Source: Corynebacterium accolens
Lineage (GTDB): Bacteria > Actinomycetota > Actinomycetes > Mycobacteriales > Mycobacteriaceae
DNA: 64,000 bases
Assembly: GCF_023520795.1 (NCBI RefSeq)
Contig: NZ_CP046605.1
Coordinates: 2,401,438 to 2,465,437, forward strand
Direction: 5' to 3'
Numbering within the stretch: the first letter of the stretch is position 1; every line of letters begins with the position of its first letter. Positions 1 through 9,625 of the stretch are shown piece by piece. Below the pieces are notes generated by a model. The model was not told the origin of the DNA and made no database searches. It saw nothing but the letters and a program-made list of their open reading frames with translations. The translations under genes and the position numbers were made by a program.

Positions 1-1
1 T

Positions 2-658
2 ACGCCCTCCGTGCTTGTCGATGGCCCCTCCCGCCCCCAGCTCCTTACTGAGATGGCCCAGGATTTTCAGGCCGATATCATCCTGTTAGGCCCCAACCAG
101 GCCGCACCCAAGGGCCGCTTTTTCCCCGGTTCCACCGCGGATACCCTCCTGCACTACTCGCCACTATCCTTAGGGCTTATCCCGCGCAAGGCCAAATTAT
201 CGAAACACGGCGTGACCCGTTTTAATTTTGTCATTACGGAGCGCGGTGAGCGCGCGGATAGGGAATTATTGGGCGCAGCCGCGCTGGCGGATCGCTGGGA
301 TTTGCCTCTGCGCATCTTGGCCTTCTCGGCGGATGACCTGCTGCATTCCCCGTCGAAGGATAAAAGCGATATTGCGCTCAAGCTCACCGCGGAGTGGCAC
401 GAGGATTCGTTAGCGATGCTCGACCGGGCCCGCGACCACATCCAAGATGCCTACCCGGAGGTCGAGGTCACCTCCGAGATCGGCTCTGGCGCCGGGTGGT
501 CCGGTGCCGTTGATTCGCTCAAGTGGAAAAAGGGCGATCTAATGTTGATGGCCTCTGCCCCACAAGGCCCCATCGCGCGGGTCTTTTTGGGTTCTACCGC
601 AACCGAGTTACTCCCTCATATTCGCGTACCGGTACTCATTCACCCCGCGACCGACTAG
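2..658 (+). CDS. Universal stress protein family (UspA), 5' end outside window
   Basis: The reading frame is open from the first bases of the window, so this is the 3' part of a longer gene; the GTG at 11 is unlikely to be the true start. The visible part ends the first alpha/beta domain and then holds a complete second Usp domain (from about residue 70, beginning FNFVITERG), which fits the tandem-domain Usp proteins of actinobacteria. The end of each domain carries the glycine- and serine-rich stretch ([28 protein letters not shown]) expected for the ATP-binding loop and last strand. Such proteins bind ATP in the cytoplasm and help under stress or dormancy; no specific substrate can be inferred. 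The next gene starts 10 bases downstream. Confidence 0.75.
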   Translation, partial: TPSVLVDGPSRPQLLTEMAQDFQADIILLGPNQAAPKGRFFPGSTADTLLHYSPLSLGLIPRKAKLSKHGVTRFNFVITERGERADRELLGAAALADRWDLPLRILAFSADDLLHSPSKDKSDIALKLTAEWHEDSLAMLDRARDHIQDAYPEVEVTSEIGSGAGWSGAVDSLKWKKGDLMLMASAPQGPIARVFLGSTATELLPHIRVPVLIHPATD

Positions 659-668
659 GCTTGGATCC

Positions 669-1139
669 ATGAGCTCGCGCCCAGAGCACCCCGAAAACGA
701 CTTAACCACCGACGCCGATTATGCCAACCTGCGCCGACCCGAGCCGCAAAGCTTCGATGATTTGGCAGACGAGCCCGATCCCGTCGAGGTAGCCGCCGCC
801 AACCGGCGCTCTACCCGCCAAGCCATCTGGTACATGGTGTCCGTGCTGGTCATCTCCGCGCTGTATGGCTTCGGCGTCGCGCTCTTTTCGCGCCTTACCG
901 GCGGCCCCCTGTGCGAGGACGGCACCGCGAGCTGGCTGTGCACCGAGGGCCAACGCACCTTCTTTGCCATTTCCACCATGATCATCCCGCTGCTGGGCAT
1001 GATCGGCTGCGCGATCATTATGGTCCGCAAGCTGCGCCGCTACCTGCGCTGGCGTAGCTGGATGGCGATCTTCTGGGTGATGGCCTTCAATTTCATGATC
1101 TGGGCCATTAGCGATATTCAGCTGCTATTGGTGCGCTAA
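669..1139 (+). CDS. Small conserved membrane protein, unknown function
   Basis: 156 residues: an acidic soluble N-terminus of about 50 residues, then three likely membrane helices (about 55-77, 96-118 and 129-153). Two cysteines in the first external loop ([10 protein letters not shown]) could form a disulfide. The start is supported by a -10 hexamer TAGGCT at 656-661, which overlaps the stop of the upstream stress-protein gene and leaves only 7 bases before the ATG, so the message is probably leaderless. I do not recognise a named family. Confidence 0.7.
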   Translation: MSSRPEHPENDLTTDADYANLRRPEPQSFDDLADEPDPVEVAAANRRSTRQAIWYMVSVLVISALYGFGVALFSRLTGGPLCEDGTASWLCTEGQRTFFAISTMIIPLLGMIGCAIIMVRKLRRYLRWRSWMAIFWVMAFNFMIWAISDIQLLLVR

Positions 1140-1148
1140 CCCCGCACC

Positions 1149-2075
1149 TTAGCTGGCAAGGCTAAGGGCCACTTCCTTACAATCCGGCCTCCCGCAGTGT
1201 TGGGTTTCCACATTTTGGATGCAGTCATCACAGATGAGCACCTGCTGGCGGCACGTGTCCTCGTTAATGCAGTTGTGGAAGGTATTAGTACCCTTGCCGC
1301 AGTGCACGCAGTGGCCTAATTGGATAAAGCCCGGATCCTCTAGTCCTTGGCCAAACTCCTGGTGCATGCGTTTGTCAAAGACGTACATGGAGCCTTCCCA
1401 CAGTCCATCATTGCCGTACTTCTCGCCGTAGCGCACGATGCCGCCATCGATTTGGTAGATCTCGTTGAAGCCACGGTTCTTCATCAAAGAGGAAAGGACC
1501 TCGCACCGGATGCCGCCGGTGCAATAGGAGACGACCGGCTTGTCCTTCATCCAGTCATATTTGCCGGATTCCAGTTCCTCAATGAAATCATGGGTGGTGC
1601 GCACATCCGGCACGACGGCATTTTTGAACTTGCCAATCTCTGCTTCCATGGCATTGCGGCCATCGAAGAAGACTACCTCATCGCCGCGCTCTTCTACCAG
1701 CTTGTTGACCTCTTCCGGCTTGAGGTGCGTGCCGCCGCCAACGACGCCGTTCTCATCCACCTTCAGCTCGCCCGGCGCGCCAAAGGCCACGATTTCATCG
1801 CGCACCTTGACCGATAGGCGCGGGAAATCCTCGGCTCCGCCATCGGACCACTTGAACTGCATGCGCTTAAAGCCCGGGTATTCACGGGTTTGGCGCACGT
1901 AGCGCTTGCAGGCATCCATGTCGCCGCCGACGGTGCCATTGATGCCGTGTTCCGAAATGAGGATGCGCCCCTTCAAGCCCAAGGACTCGCACAGGGTGCG
2001 CTGCCACAGCATGACGGCGGTCGGATCCTCGATGGGGGTAAAGCAGTAATACAGGAGAACTTTGCCGATAGTCAC
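1149..2075 (-). CDS. trhO: tRNA uridine(34) hydroxylase TrhO (rhodanese family)
   Basis: TrhO makes 5-hydroxyuridine at position 34 of tRNAs using molecular oxygen. The protein has the family layout: an N-terminal acylphosphatase-like part, a rhodanese domain with the catalytic loop YCTGGIRCE (catalytic Cys about residue 185), and a C-terminal cysteine-rich tail with eight cysteines (CVHCGKG, CDDC and others) that probably binds zinc. I place the start at the GTG at 2075 because TAAGAT lies 7 bases upstream of it, the leaderless arrangement seen repeatedly in this window. The ATG at 2081 is the alternative and adds two residues. Convergent with the upstream small membrane protein. Confidence 0.85.
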   Translation of the reverse strand: MTIGKVLLYYCFTPIEDPTAVMLWQRTLCESLGLKGRILISEHGINGTVGGDMDACKRYVRQTREYPGFKRMQFKWSDGGAEDFPRLSVKVRDEIVAFGAPGELKVDENGVVGGGTHLKPEEVNKLVEERGDEVVFFDGRNAMEAEIGKFKNAVVPDVRTTHDFIEELESGKYDWMKDKPVVSYCTGGIRCEVLSSLMKNRGFNEIYQIDGGIVRYGEKYGNDGLWEGSMYVFDKRMHQEFGQGLEDPGFIQLGHCVHCGKGTNTFHNCINEDTCRQQVLICDDCIQNVETQHCGRPDCKEVALSLAS

Positions 2076-2117
2076 GCCCATAATCTTAGGCGCGCTACCG
2101 GCAAGATCCCCAATTCC

Positions 2118-3614
2118 TTAGCGCTTCTGGTACAGCGCCTTCTTGCGGGCGAAAACCGGATCAGAGGTCACGAGCACCCCAAGGTTGCGGAAGATTCCCT
2201 CATCCACCGAGCCCAGGATGGTGGTGGTGTGGACGTCGCAGCCGGCGAGTTCCTTGATCTGTTCCAGCGCCTTGCGGGCATCCTCGTCCTTCGCGGCGGA
2301 TACGGATAGCGCGATGAGCACCTCATCGGTGTGCAGGCGGGGGTTGGAAGAGCCCAGGTGCTTCGTCTTCAGCGTTTGGATTGGCTCTATCGATTCCGGC
2401 GAGAGCAGGTGGGTATCGTCATCGATGCCGGCCAGGTACTTGAGGGCATTGAGCAGCATCGCCGCGGAGCAGCCCAGCAGCGGGGAGGTGCGGCCGGTGA
2501 TGATAGTGCCATCGTGAAGCTGCATCGCGGAGGCGGGTCCATCGGTTTCCTCCGCGCGCTTGCGGGCCGGGCCCACTACTGGGCGGTCATCGACCTTGAT
2601 GCCGGCCTTCGCCATGACGACGGCAGCGCGCTCAGACTGCTCATCGCCCAGCCCGGCGCGGGCTTCTTCTACCTTGGCCTTGAAGTAGCGGCGGATGATT
2701 TCCTGTTGGGCGGCGGCGCGGCAGACCGCATCATCGGTAATGCAGTAGCCGGCCATATTCACGCCCATGTCCGTGGGCGATTCGTACGGCGTGGTGCCGG
2801 TGAGCTTTTCCAGCAGGGTCCGCAGCAGCGGGAAGGCCTCAACGTCGCGGTTGTAGTTCACCGTGGATTCGCCGTGGGCGCTCAAGTGGAAGTGGTCAAT
2901 AATGTTGGAATCGTTCAAGTCCACGGTGGCGGCCTCGTAAGCGAGGTTGACCGGGTGCTCGAGGGGAAGATTCCAGATGGGGAAGGTCTCAAACTTGGCG
3001 TAACCAGCGTTATTGCCGCGCTGGTGCTCGTGGTAGACCTGCGATAGTGCGGTGGCAAGCTTGCCGGAGCCAGGCCCTGGAGCGGTCACGACGACCAAGT
3101 CCCGGGAGGTTTCCGCGAACTCGTTCTTGCCAAAGCCATCCTCAGACACAATGAGGTCCGTATTTGTGGGATAGCCTGGGATAACGCGGTGGCGGGCGAC
3201 CTTGAGGCCGAGGCGCTCGAGCTTTTCGATGAACGCTTCTGCCTGCGCATTTCCGTCTTCCACCTGGGTCATGACGATGTTTTCAACCAAAAAGCCGCGG
3301 CTGCGGAATACGTCTACCAAGCGCAGGAGGTCGTCTTCATACAGGATGTCTAAATCAGCGCGTACCTTGTGGCGGGCAATGTCTTTGGCGTTGATGCACG
3401 GGAGGATTTCAATTTCCTCTTTGATGCGCTCCAGCATGGCGATCTTGTTATCCGGGGTAAAGCCCGGCAGCACGCGGGAGGCGTGCATATCATCGAAAAG
3501 CTTGCCGCCCATTTCCAGATAGAGCTTTCCGCCGATTTCTTCGCGGCGGGCCTGAATGTGCTTTGACTGCAGCTCAATGTATTTTTCTCGGTCAAAACCG
3601 ATTTTATGCGTCAT
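2118..3614 (-). CDS. DUF1846 domain-containing protein
   Basis: 498 residues, the full length of the DUF1846 family, which is common in Firmicutes and Corynebacterium and is structurally known but has no settled function. Features seen: a Gly/Pro-rich loop [17 protein letters not shown] near residue 180 that resembles a nucleotide-binding loop, and many conserved charged residues. It ends about 40 bases upstream of trhO on the same strand, so the two may be cotranscribed, though trhO also has its own likely promoter. The ATG at 3614 is preceded by an AAGGGTCG ribosome-binding site. Confidence 0.8.
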   Translation of the reverse strand: MTHKIGFDREKYIELQSKHIQARREEIGGKLYLEMGGKLFDDMHASRVLPGFTPDNKIAMLERIKEEIEILPCINAKDIARHKVRADLDILYEDDLLRLVDVFRSRGFLVENIVMTQVEDGNAQAEAFIEKLERLGLKVARHRVIPGYPTNTDLIVSEDGFGKNEFAETSRDLVVVTAPGPGSGKLATALSQVYHEHQRGNNAGYAKFETFPIWNLPLEHPVNLAYEAATVDLNDSNIIDHFHLSAHGESTVNYNRDVEAFPLLRTLLEKLTGTTPYESPTDMGVNMAGYCITDDAVCRAAAQQEIIRRYFKAKVEEARAGLGDEQSERAAVVMAKAGIKVDDRPVVGPARKRAEETDGPASAMQLHDGTIITGRTSPLLGCSAAMLLNALKYLAGIDDDTHLLSPESIEPIQTLKTKHLGSSNPRLHTDEVLIALSVSAAKDEDARKALEQIKELAGCDVHTTTILGSVDEGIFRNLGVLVTSDPVFARKKALYQKR

Positions 3615-3732
3615 GATTTATCGACCCTTCAATAGAAATAAAATCAATCCGCGCTTCGAGTTTACTCTTTTTCATCCCCCGGCGCCACGCGCCCTAGTTG
3701 GGGGCGACCAATGATGTCACTACACTGAAGCT

Positions 3733-4548
3733 ATGCCTGAAGGTCACGTGATCCACCGCCTAGCCCTCACACTCAACGCTGACTACCGCGGGATGCCACT
3801 CAGCGTGACCAGCCCGCAAGGCCGGTTTGCCACCGAGGCGGCCATCCTGGACGGTACAGAAATCGACCACGCAGAGGCCTTTGGCAAGCACCTCTTCGTG
3901 CACTTCACCGCCGCCAACCCAGCGCATATCCTCTATATTCACCTGGGGCTCATCGGCAAGCTCAGCTTCGAACCCCGCGAGGAAAACCGCGGGCAGATCC
4001 GCATACGCATAGACAATGGGGCGCAAGCCGCGCAACTGCGCGGGCCCCAATTCTGCCTGCTGCTCACGGAGGAGGACTACCAGGCGCGGCTGACCAAGGT
4101 AGGCCAGGATCCGCTCCGCGTCGATGCCGATCCCGAAGCCCTGTGGACCAAGGTGCACAAATCCCGCCGCAGCATAGGCTCCCTCATGATGGACCAGCAC
4201 CTGTATGCCGGTGTGGGCAATATCTACCGCGCGGAGGCCCTCTTCCGCGCCGACCTCTCCCCCTTCACCCCAGGCAAGGATGTTTCCCGTGAAACATTCT
4301 TCGCCATCTGGAAAGACCTGGTAGAGCTCATGAACTACGGCGTAGAGCACGGCCGCATCGATACCGTGCGCGCCGAGCACTCCCCCGAGGCCATGGGGCG
4401 TGAGCCGCGCAAGGATGATCACGGCGGCGAAGTCTACGTCTACCGGCGCGCCGGCCTGCCCTGCTATGTCTGCGGCACGCCGATTGCGGAACAAGTAATG
4501 GAGGGCCGAAACCTCTTCTGGTGCCCTACCTGCCAATCCGCTGCTTAA
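3733..4548 (+). CDS. Fpg/Nei family DNA glycosylase (endonuclease VIII-like)
   Basis: Base-excision repair enzyme that removes oxidised bases and nicks at the resulting abasic site. The N-terminus MPEGHVIHR gives the catalytic Pro-Glu; the helix-two-turn-helix segment DQHLYAGVGNIYRAE is near residue 155; a C-terminal zinc finger is present (CYVC...CPTC). The PEGH start resembles the actinobacterial Nei1 type rather than Fpg (PELPE). The promoter -10 TACACT (3721-3726) lies 6 bases before the ATG, so the mRNA is probably leaderless. The gene contains a near-perfect parS site at 4281-4296, read as DVSRET. Confidence 0.88.
   Translation: MPEGHVIHRLALTLNADYRGMPLSVTSPQGRFATEAAILDGTEIDHAEAFGKHLFVHFTAANPAHILYIHLGLIGKLSFEPREENRGQIRIRIDNGAQAAQLRGPQFCLLLTEEDYQARLTKVGQDPLRVDADPEALWTKVHKSRRSIGSLMMDQHLYAGVGNIYRAEALFRADLSPFTPGKDVSRETFFAIWKDLVELMNYGVEHGRIDTVRAEHSPEAMGREPRKDDHGGEVYVYRRAGLPCYVCGTPIAEQVMEGRNLFWCPTCQSAA
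4281..4296. other. Near-perfect parS-like site inside the Nei gene
   Basis: TGTTTCCCGTGAAACA differs from the palindrome TGTTTCACGTGAAACA at one base (A to C). The change is silent in the gene (Ser codon TCA to TCC). It lies 21 kb to the left of the main parS cluster, so it may be a weak outlying ParB site or a decayed one. Confidence 0.4.
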
Positions 4549-4565
4549 GGCCTATAGTGGCGGGC

Positions 4566-6158
4566 ATGCGACCTGCCTATAGTGTATCCGCCGTTCGTTC
4601 CGCCGAATCCGCGCTCCTCGCGCAGCAGAGCCACGATGATGAGCTCATGCGCCTGGCCGCCCGGGGCGTTGCCGCCACGGCGAAATCCATGCTGACGGGC
4701 CCTGCGCCTCGCCGCATCACCATCCTCGCCGGACCTGGCGGCAATGGTGGCGATGGCCTTTATGCAGGCGCTTTCCTCGCCGAGGAGGGCTATGGCGTGG
4801 AAGCGATCCTCGTTGCCGATGCTGCGCACGACCCAGCGCTGCAAGCTTTTACCGCTGCCGGCGGGACCATTACAGATCAACCGCACGCGGAGGCTACCGG
4901 CCTACTCATTGATGCCGTCGCCGGCCTCAACTCCACCCGCGGGCTTAGCGGTGCGGGCCTTGCCGCGTACCGCGCGGCCAAGCAGCACGATATCCCGGTG
5001 CTTTCGGTGGATATCCCCTCTGGCATCAACGCGGATACGGGCGTGGCCGCGGAAAATGCCGTCGAGGCCACGATTACCGTGAGCTTCGGTTGGGCGCGCG
5101 CCGGCCATATCTTCGCCCCGGAATGCGGCACGGTGGTGCTCTGCGATCTGCAGCTGCCCAACGCGCCGCGCTCCTTTGCGGAGGAACTAACGGCTACCGC
5201 AGAGCCGGCGGGCTACATCGCCAACGAGCCCACCATCGATCTCCTCTTCCAGTGGCCCGGGGAGCCCGTGCTTGCCGATGCCCACCTCGGCCACGTCACC
5301 GCCCCCAAGCCCGTGGGCTGCACAGGCCCCATCGTGGACCCCACTCCACACGCCTCAAGCACGAAATACACCGGCGGCGTCACCGCCATCTGCGCTGGCA
5401 GCAGCGCGTATCCCGGCGCGGGCATCCTAGCGGCTACCGGCGCGGTGCGCGCCACGCCGTCCATGGTGCGGGTCATAGATAATGATGCCGTGGTCCCCCA
5501 CCTGCCCGAAGTCGTTCCCCACCCGAGCGCCGAGGATAAGGTGCATGCCCAGGCGTGGGTGGTAGGCCCTGGCCGCGGCACGGATGAAGCAGCGGTCCGA
5601 GAGCTCCGCGCCGTCTTGGATCGCGGGCTGCCCACCATCCTGGATGCCGATGCCCTGACGCTGCTCGCCCAAAGCGCCGATCTGCGCGATAGCGTCCGCG
5701 CCCACCCGCGGGTCATCCTTACCCCGCACGCCGGCGAGTTCCGCCGCCTCTACGAGGCCACCTTCGGCCGCGAGCTCGATGTGAGCGAGGGCGTGGGCCC
5801 GCGCCAGCGCGAACTGGCCGAGGACTTGGACTGTTTTATCCTGCACAAGGGCCGCATCACCACGGTGACCGCGCCCGGCCAGACCATCTACGGGATGAAT
5901 GCCGGCCACTCTTATGCGGCCACCGCAGGCTCCGGCGACGTTTTATCGGGCATCCTCGGCGCGACGATCGCACAGATCGACCACGAAAAAGTCGATGCGG
6001 AGTACATCATCATGGAGATCCTCCACGCCGCCGCCCTACACCAGCACGCCGCAGCCATTGCGGCACATACCCCCGATGGTTTTGGCATTTGTTCCGCTTC
6101 CCAGATTGCCGCGGCGATGCCCCAGTCCATCGCGCGATTGCTCGTTATGCACCGATAG
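4566..6158 (+). CDS. nnrD: Bifunctional NAD(P)HX epimerase / ADP-dependent dehydratase
   Basis: Repairs hydrated NADH/NADPH (NAD(P)HX). The N-terminal YjeF/NnrE domain (about residues 1-215) carries LAGPGGNGGDGLYAG and epimerises the R and S forms. The C-terminal NnrD domain (about 250-530) carries VVGPGRG, TPHAGEF and GSGDVLSG, the ATP/ADP-dependent dehydratase signature of the ribokinase-like fold. The start is the ATG at 4566: TATAGT at 4553-4558 leaves 7 bases to it, so it is leaderless; an upstream in-frame ATG at 4521 lies inside the Nei gene. The 3' end overlaps the convergent hrtA gene by 14 bases. Confidence 0.9.
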   Translation: MRPAYSVSAVRSAESALLAQQSHDDELMRLAARGVAATAKSMLTGPAPRRITILAGPGGNGGDGLYAGAFLAEEGYGVEAILVADAAHDPALQAFTAAGGTITDQPHAEATGLLIDAVAGLNSTRGLSGAGLAAYRAAKQHDIPVLSVDIPSGINADTGVAAENAVEATITVSFGWARAGHIFAPECGTVVLCDLQLPNAPRSFAEELTATAEPAGYIANEPTIDLLFQWPGEPVLADAHLGHVTAPKPVGCTGPIVDPTPHASSTKYTGGVTAICAGSSAYPGAGILAATGAVRATPSMVRVIDNDAVVPHLPEVVPHPSAEDKVHAQAWVVGPGRGTDEAAVRELRAVLDRGLPTILDADALTLLAQSADLRDSVRAHPRVILTPHAGEFRRLYEATFGRELDVSEGVGPRQRELAEDLDCFILHKGRITTVTAPGQTIYGMNAGHSYAATAGSGDVLSGILGATIAQIDHEKVDAEYIIMEILHAAALHQHAAAIAAHTPDGFGICSASQIAAAMPQSIARLLVMHR

Positions 6159-6780
6159 CGTCCCGCTTACTCACGCGGCCGTCTTTAACCTCCACCACGT
6201 GGTCGGCGAAGGTGAGCAGGGAGCGATCGTGCGTGACCAGCACGGTGGCGGTGTGCATCTCCTGGGTAATATCGCGCAGCAGGCGGATGATTTCCTGGGA
6301 AAGGTGGGAGTCGAGGGCGGAAGTGGGTTCATCGGCAAGCAGCAGGTTCGGCTCATCCATCAAGGCGCGCGCGATATTGACGCGCTGGGCCTGGCCGCCG
6401 GAAAGCTGGCCGATGCGACGATTGCCCATGCCCTTAAGGCCAACGAATTCTAGCAGCTCATCGGCGCGATCCTTGCGCAGCTTGCGCCCGGCCATGTGGT
6501 CCATGATGAGCAGCTGATCGCGCACCTTGAGCGAGGACAACAGGTTGGACTGCTGGAAGATGATGGAGTTCGTACCGTTGACCTCTACGGTGCCGGAGTC
6601 CGGAGTGATGAGCCCGGCGCCGACGGAGAGCAGCGTGGACTTACCGGAACCGGACTCGCCCACGATTGCGGTGAGGGTATCGGAGTCGGCGCTAAAGGTG
6701 GCATCATCAAGCGCCGTGGTCGTCGTCGTGCCGTCTTGAAAGGTGACGGTGGCGTTGCGAATATCAAGGATGGTGGACAT
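6145..6780 (-). CDS. hrtA: Heme ABC exporter ATPase HrtA
   Basis: ABC ATPase of 211 residues with Walker A GESGSGKST, signature LSGGQAQR, Walker B LLLADEPTSALD and the switch histidine in VLVTHD. It adjoins an FtsX-type permease with no spacer, and the pair faces a two-component system. In Corynebacterium this four-gene arrangement is hrtBA-chrSA, which protects against heme toxicity by exporting heme under ChrA control. The assignment rests on this synteny; the ATPase sequence alone would only say MacB/LolD-like exporter. Confidence 0.8.
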   Translation of the reverse strand: MSTILDIRNATVTFQDGTTTTTALDDATFSADSDTLTAIVGESGSGKSTLLSVGAGLITPDSGTVEVNGTNSIIFQQSNLLSSLKVRDQLLIMDHMAGRKLRKDRADELLEFVGLKGMGNRRIGQLSGGQAQRVNIARALMDEPNLLLADEPTSALDSHLSQEIIRLLRDITQEMHTATVLVTHDRSLLTFADHVVEVKDGRVSKRDAIGA

Positions 6781-7764
6781 TTAGGCATTTCCTCCCAATG
6801 CATCGAGGGGGTTGGCTTTGGCTACGCGGCGGGTAGAGACCAGGGCACCGGCCATGCCCAGGATCCAGATGCCGACCGCGGGAACGATGATGGTGCGCAC
6901 GGATACGTCGAAGGGGACGGTGCCGGAGGCCAGCAGGCCAAGCAGCCAGCCGACGAAAGCGCCGAGGATGGTGCCGGCGGCCAAAATCAGCGCGGCTTGG
7001 GCCAGGGCATCGCGCAGCAGGTAGCGCACCGAGGCGCCCAGGGCGCGCAGGATGGAGAGATCGCGGGTGCGCTGCAGGGTCCATACCGTCAGGAAGGCCA
7101 CGGTGACCAGCGCGGAGATGCCGTAGAGGAAGCCCTGCATGGTCAACAGCGAACCGCGTTCTGACTGGTAAGCGGGCAGGCCGGAGAAGGAATCAGACAT
7201 CTCGACCGAGCCGGGCACCTCTTCGGAGTGCAGGGCAACCGTGCCGACTACGCCTTCTGGAGCGTGGCTCACCTTCTGCCAAGTCTGGGTAGATACCCAT
7301 ACCACCGGCGAGTGGGAGAACTGCGTTTCGGCAACGGTGCCCTCTACGGAGAGGTCTACCCCACCGATATTCACGGTGCCGGAGGCCTCAATCGTGTCAG
7401 ACAGGACGGCGCCATCTTCCGGAATGGTGGCGTTGGTATTGGGGATAGTCGTACCGGCCGGCAGGCCCATCACACCTACCGCGCCCTCGCCCTCCAACTT
7501 GGTTTGCGTGGTGCCCAAGGCAATCGCATCGCCGGAGAGATCCTTGTCATAGATCTCGGACTCGTTATAGGCGGGCTCTTCGGTTGAAAAGCTGACGTAG
7601 GGGTGCTCCTGCGCCACGGCCTCAAGCGCCGAGGTATTTTGCTTGGACAGGCCCTCCGTCAGGCCGGAGAGCATAACCAAAAGAAGGGTGATAAGCGCTA
7701 CGGTGCCGCCGATGAGCCCGAAGCGGCCGCGCGCGGCGGTGATTTCACGAATAGCTAAGAACAT
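6781..7764 (-). CDS. hrtB: Heme ABC exporter permease HrtB (FtsX-like)
   Basis: 327-residue permease with an N-terminal membrane helix (about 17-40), a large extracytoplasmic domain (about 41-205) and three C-terminal helices, the last followed by ARRVAKANPLDALGG, typical of FtsX/MacB permeases. Its gene abuts hrtA directly. Expected to form the heme efflux channel with HrtA in the membrane. The promoter must lie in the 111-base gap shared with chrS. Confidence 0.8.
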   Translation of the reverse strand: MFLAIREITAARGRFGLIGGTVALITLLLVMLSGLTEGLSKQNTSALEAVAQEHPYVSFSTEEPAYNESEIYDKDLSGDAIALGTTQTKLEGEGAVGVMGLPAGTTIPNTNATIPEDGAVLSDTIEASGTVNIGGVDLSVEGTVAETQFSHSPVVWVSTQTWQKVSHAPEGVVGTVALHSEEVPGSVEMSDSFSGLPAYQSERGSLLTMQGFLYGISALVTVAFLTVWTLQRTRDLSILRALGASVRYLLRDALAQAALILAAGTILGAFVGWLLGLLASGTVPFDVSVRTIIVPAVGIWILGMAGALVSTRRVAKANPLDALGGNA

Positions 7765-7822
7765 ACTTCTATAGTCCCTTTGCGCAGGTCAGAAGTAATC
7801 GGCGGCCTAGTTGAACCTCCAG

Positions 7823-7838
7823 TCAACCAACTGGTTGA
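7823..7838. promoter_or_regulatory. Imperfect palindrome between hrtB and chrS, candidate ChrA operator
   Basis: TCAACCAACTGGTTGA has 7-base inverted arms around two central bases. It is centred in the only intergenic space from which both hrtBA (leftward) and chrSA (rightward) can be transcribed. ChrA of C. diphtheriae and C. glutamicum is known to bind between these divergent operons; that this palindrome is the actual site is inference. Confidence 0.45.
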
Positions 7839-7875
7839 TCCCTCATCCACCCTCCGGCAGATACTGTAGGAAATT

Positions 7876-9015
7876 GTGTTTTCTGGACAGAAATTATGGC
7901 TCTGGGGCTTACACGCCATGTTCACGTTCCTGCTGCTTTTCGGCGTGGCCCGCGCCTATATCGATGACCGCTTGGACGCCCGCGCCATCCTTTTGGCCAT
8001 CGGCCTAGCCGCGGTGTACGCGGCCGCGCGCTGGATTCCCACCTGGCTCTGGCTCACCGGGCTGTGCCTGCTCTGGTTGGGGCTCATGGTCCACGCGCAG
8101 GATTTCATGTGGCTCGAGTTCCCGCTTATCTTCGTTTTCCTGCGTGCCTTGCCCAAGTGGCCAGGGCTTATCTCCATCACGGCGCTATGGGCGGCGGCCG
8201 CCTTTATCCCCGCCTGGCTGCACCCGGACGGATGGTCAATTGCAGCGGCTATAGGTCCGCTTATCGGCACCACGTTTGCCGCGGGCGTATTTTATATCCA
8301 GCGCCGCTTGCAGGCAGAGGCGGCGCACCACAGGGACATCGCCAAGCAGCTGCAAGAAACCCAAGCTGAGCTGGCCGCCAGCGAGCACCAAGCCGGGCGC
8401 CTAGAGGAACGCGAACGCCTCTCCCGGGACATCCATGACACCGTGGCCCAAGGGTTAAGCTCCATCCTGCTGCTATCCCGCGCCGCCCGCACGACCGATG
8501 ATCTAGAGACCAAGAACGAGCAGCTCGCCGTCATCGAGGACACCGCCGGCGAGAACCTGGCCGAGGCCCGCCGTTTCGTGCGCGAGCTCGCCGGGCCCGA
8601 TGAGCGCCTGGAGACCCAGCTGGATTCCATCCTGTCCCAGATGCGCCGACGCACGGAGGCTTTGGGCGAGGACACCACCTTTGACCTTGTGGTTTCCGGC
8701 AACGGCAGCGTGCCCAGCGATATCAAGCAAGTGGTCGTGCGCGCCGCGCAAGAGGGCCTTAATAACGTGATCAAGCACGCGCACGCCTCCCGCGCAGTGG
8801 TCACCCTTGGCCTGTTTGAGGATGCGGTCACCCTGGACGTCGTGGATAATGGGCACGGTGTAATTGAGCCCCCGCGCCACGGCGGCGATAGCGGCTTTGG
8901 CTTGCAAGGATTGTCCCAGCGCGTGGAGAGCGTCGGTGGCTCGCTGAGCCTCGAATCCGGCGACGGCACCGCCCTTGCCATTAGAATCCCCCTCAAGGAG
9001 CAGCCCCATGGTTAA
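7876..9015 (+). CDS. chrS: Heme-sensing histidine kinase ChrS
   Basis: 379 residues. The N-terminal ~140 residues hold about six membrane helices and form the sensor. A coiled linker (about 145-175) is followed by the HisKA_3 dimerisation box ERLSRDIHDTVAQG, with phospho-acceptor His187, and a HATPase_c domain with VVDNGHGV and GFGLQGL. This is the NarL/DesK-type kinase layout of ChrS, which senses heme in the membrane and activates ChrA. The start is GTG at 7876; a TACTGT hexamer 8 bases before it suggests a leaderless start. The gene overlaps chrA by 8 bases. Confidence 0.82.
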   Translation: MFSGQKLWLWGLHAMFTFLLLFGVARAYIDDRLDARAILLAIGLAAVYAAARWIPTWLWLTGLCLLWLGLMVHAQDFMWLEFPLIFVFLRALPKWPGLISITALWAAAAFIPAWLHPDGWSIAAAIGPLIGTTFAAGVFYIQRRLQAEAAHHRDIAKQLQETQAELAASEHQAGRLEERERLSRDIHDTVAQGLSSILLLSRAARTTDDLETKNEQLAVIEDTAGENLAEARRFVRELAGPDERLETQLDSILSQMRRRTEALGEDTTFDLVVSGNGSVPSDIKQVVVRAAQEGLNNVIKHAHASRAVVTLGLFEDAVTLDVVDNGHGVIEPPRHGGDSGFGLQGLSQRVESVGGSLSLESGDGTALAIRIPLKEQPHG

Positions 9016-9625
9016 TGTCATGCTTATCGATGACCACCCCGTCGTCCGCGCTGGGCTGCGTGCGATCCTCAATACCTTTGCCGAAGTCCAAGTGGTCTTG
9101 GAAGGCAACGACGGCGCGGACGTGGACAAGCTCTTTACCGATGATGCCCCCGAAGTCGACGTCGTCGTCTGCGATATCCAAATGCCAGGTGTCGATGGCA
9201 TCACCGCCACCAAGAAGGTCACCGAAGCAGGTGGCCCGCCCGTGCTCATACTCACCACCTATGACACCCAAGCCGATATCTTGGCCGCGGTCGAGGCTGG
9301 CGCGATGGGCTACCTGCTCAAGGATTCGCCCGAGGAAGAGCTACACGAAGCGGTGCTCAATACCGCCGCACGCCGGCGCACCCTCGCCCCTGAGGTGGTC
9401 AACCTCTTGGCCCAGCGCGTGGGCCAGCCGGAGCAGTCCCTCTCCACGCGCGAGCTGGAGATCCTCCGCGCCCTTGCGACCGGCTCCTCCAATAAGGAGC
9501 TGGCCAATCAACTCTTCATTTCTGAGGCCACCGTGAAAACACACCTCATTCACATCTATCAAAAGCTGGGCGTAGACACCCGCACTGCCGCGGTAACTGT
9601 GGCCCGCGAAAGGAAACTGATTTAA
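9008..9625 (+). CDS. chrA: Heme-responsive response regulator ChrA (NarL family)
   Basis: 205 residues: a receiver domain with LIDDHPVVR, phospho-acceptor Asp56 (VCDIQMPGVDG) and LLKDS, followed by a LuxR-type helix-turn-helix (LSTREleIL...ISEATVKTHLIHIYQKLGV). The true start is the ATG at 9008; an earlier in-frame start lies within chrS. Known role of the family: activates hrtBA, and in some corynebacteria heme oxygenase, when heme is in excess. It ends in TAATG, sharing one base with the next gene, so the downstream flavoprotein is translationally coupled to it. Confidence 0.85.
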   Translation: MVNVMLIDDHPVVRAGLRAILNTFAEVQVVLEGNDGADVDKLFTDDAPEVDVVVCDIQMPGVDGITATKKVTEAGGPPVLILTTYDTQADILAAVEAGAMGYLLKDSPEEELHEAVLNTAARRRTLAPEVVNLLAQRVGQPEQSLSTRELEILRALATGSSNKELANQLFISEATVKTHLIHIYQKLGVDTRTAAVTVARERKLI

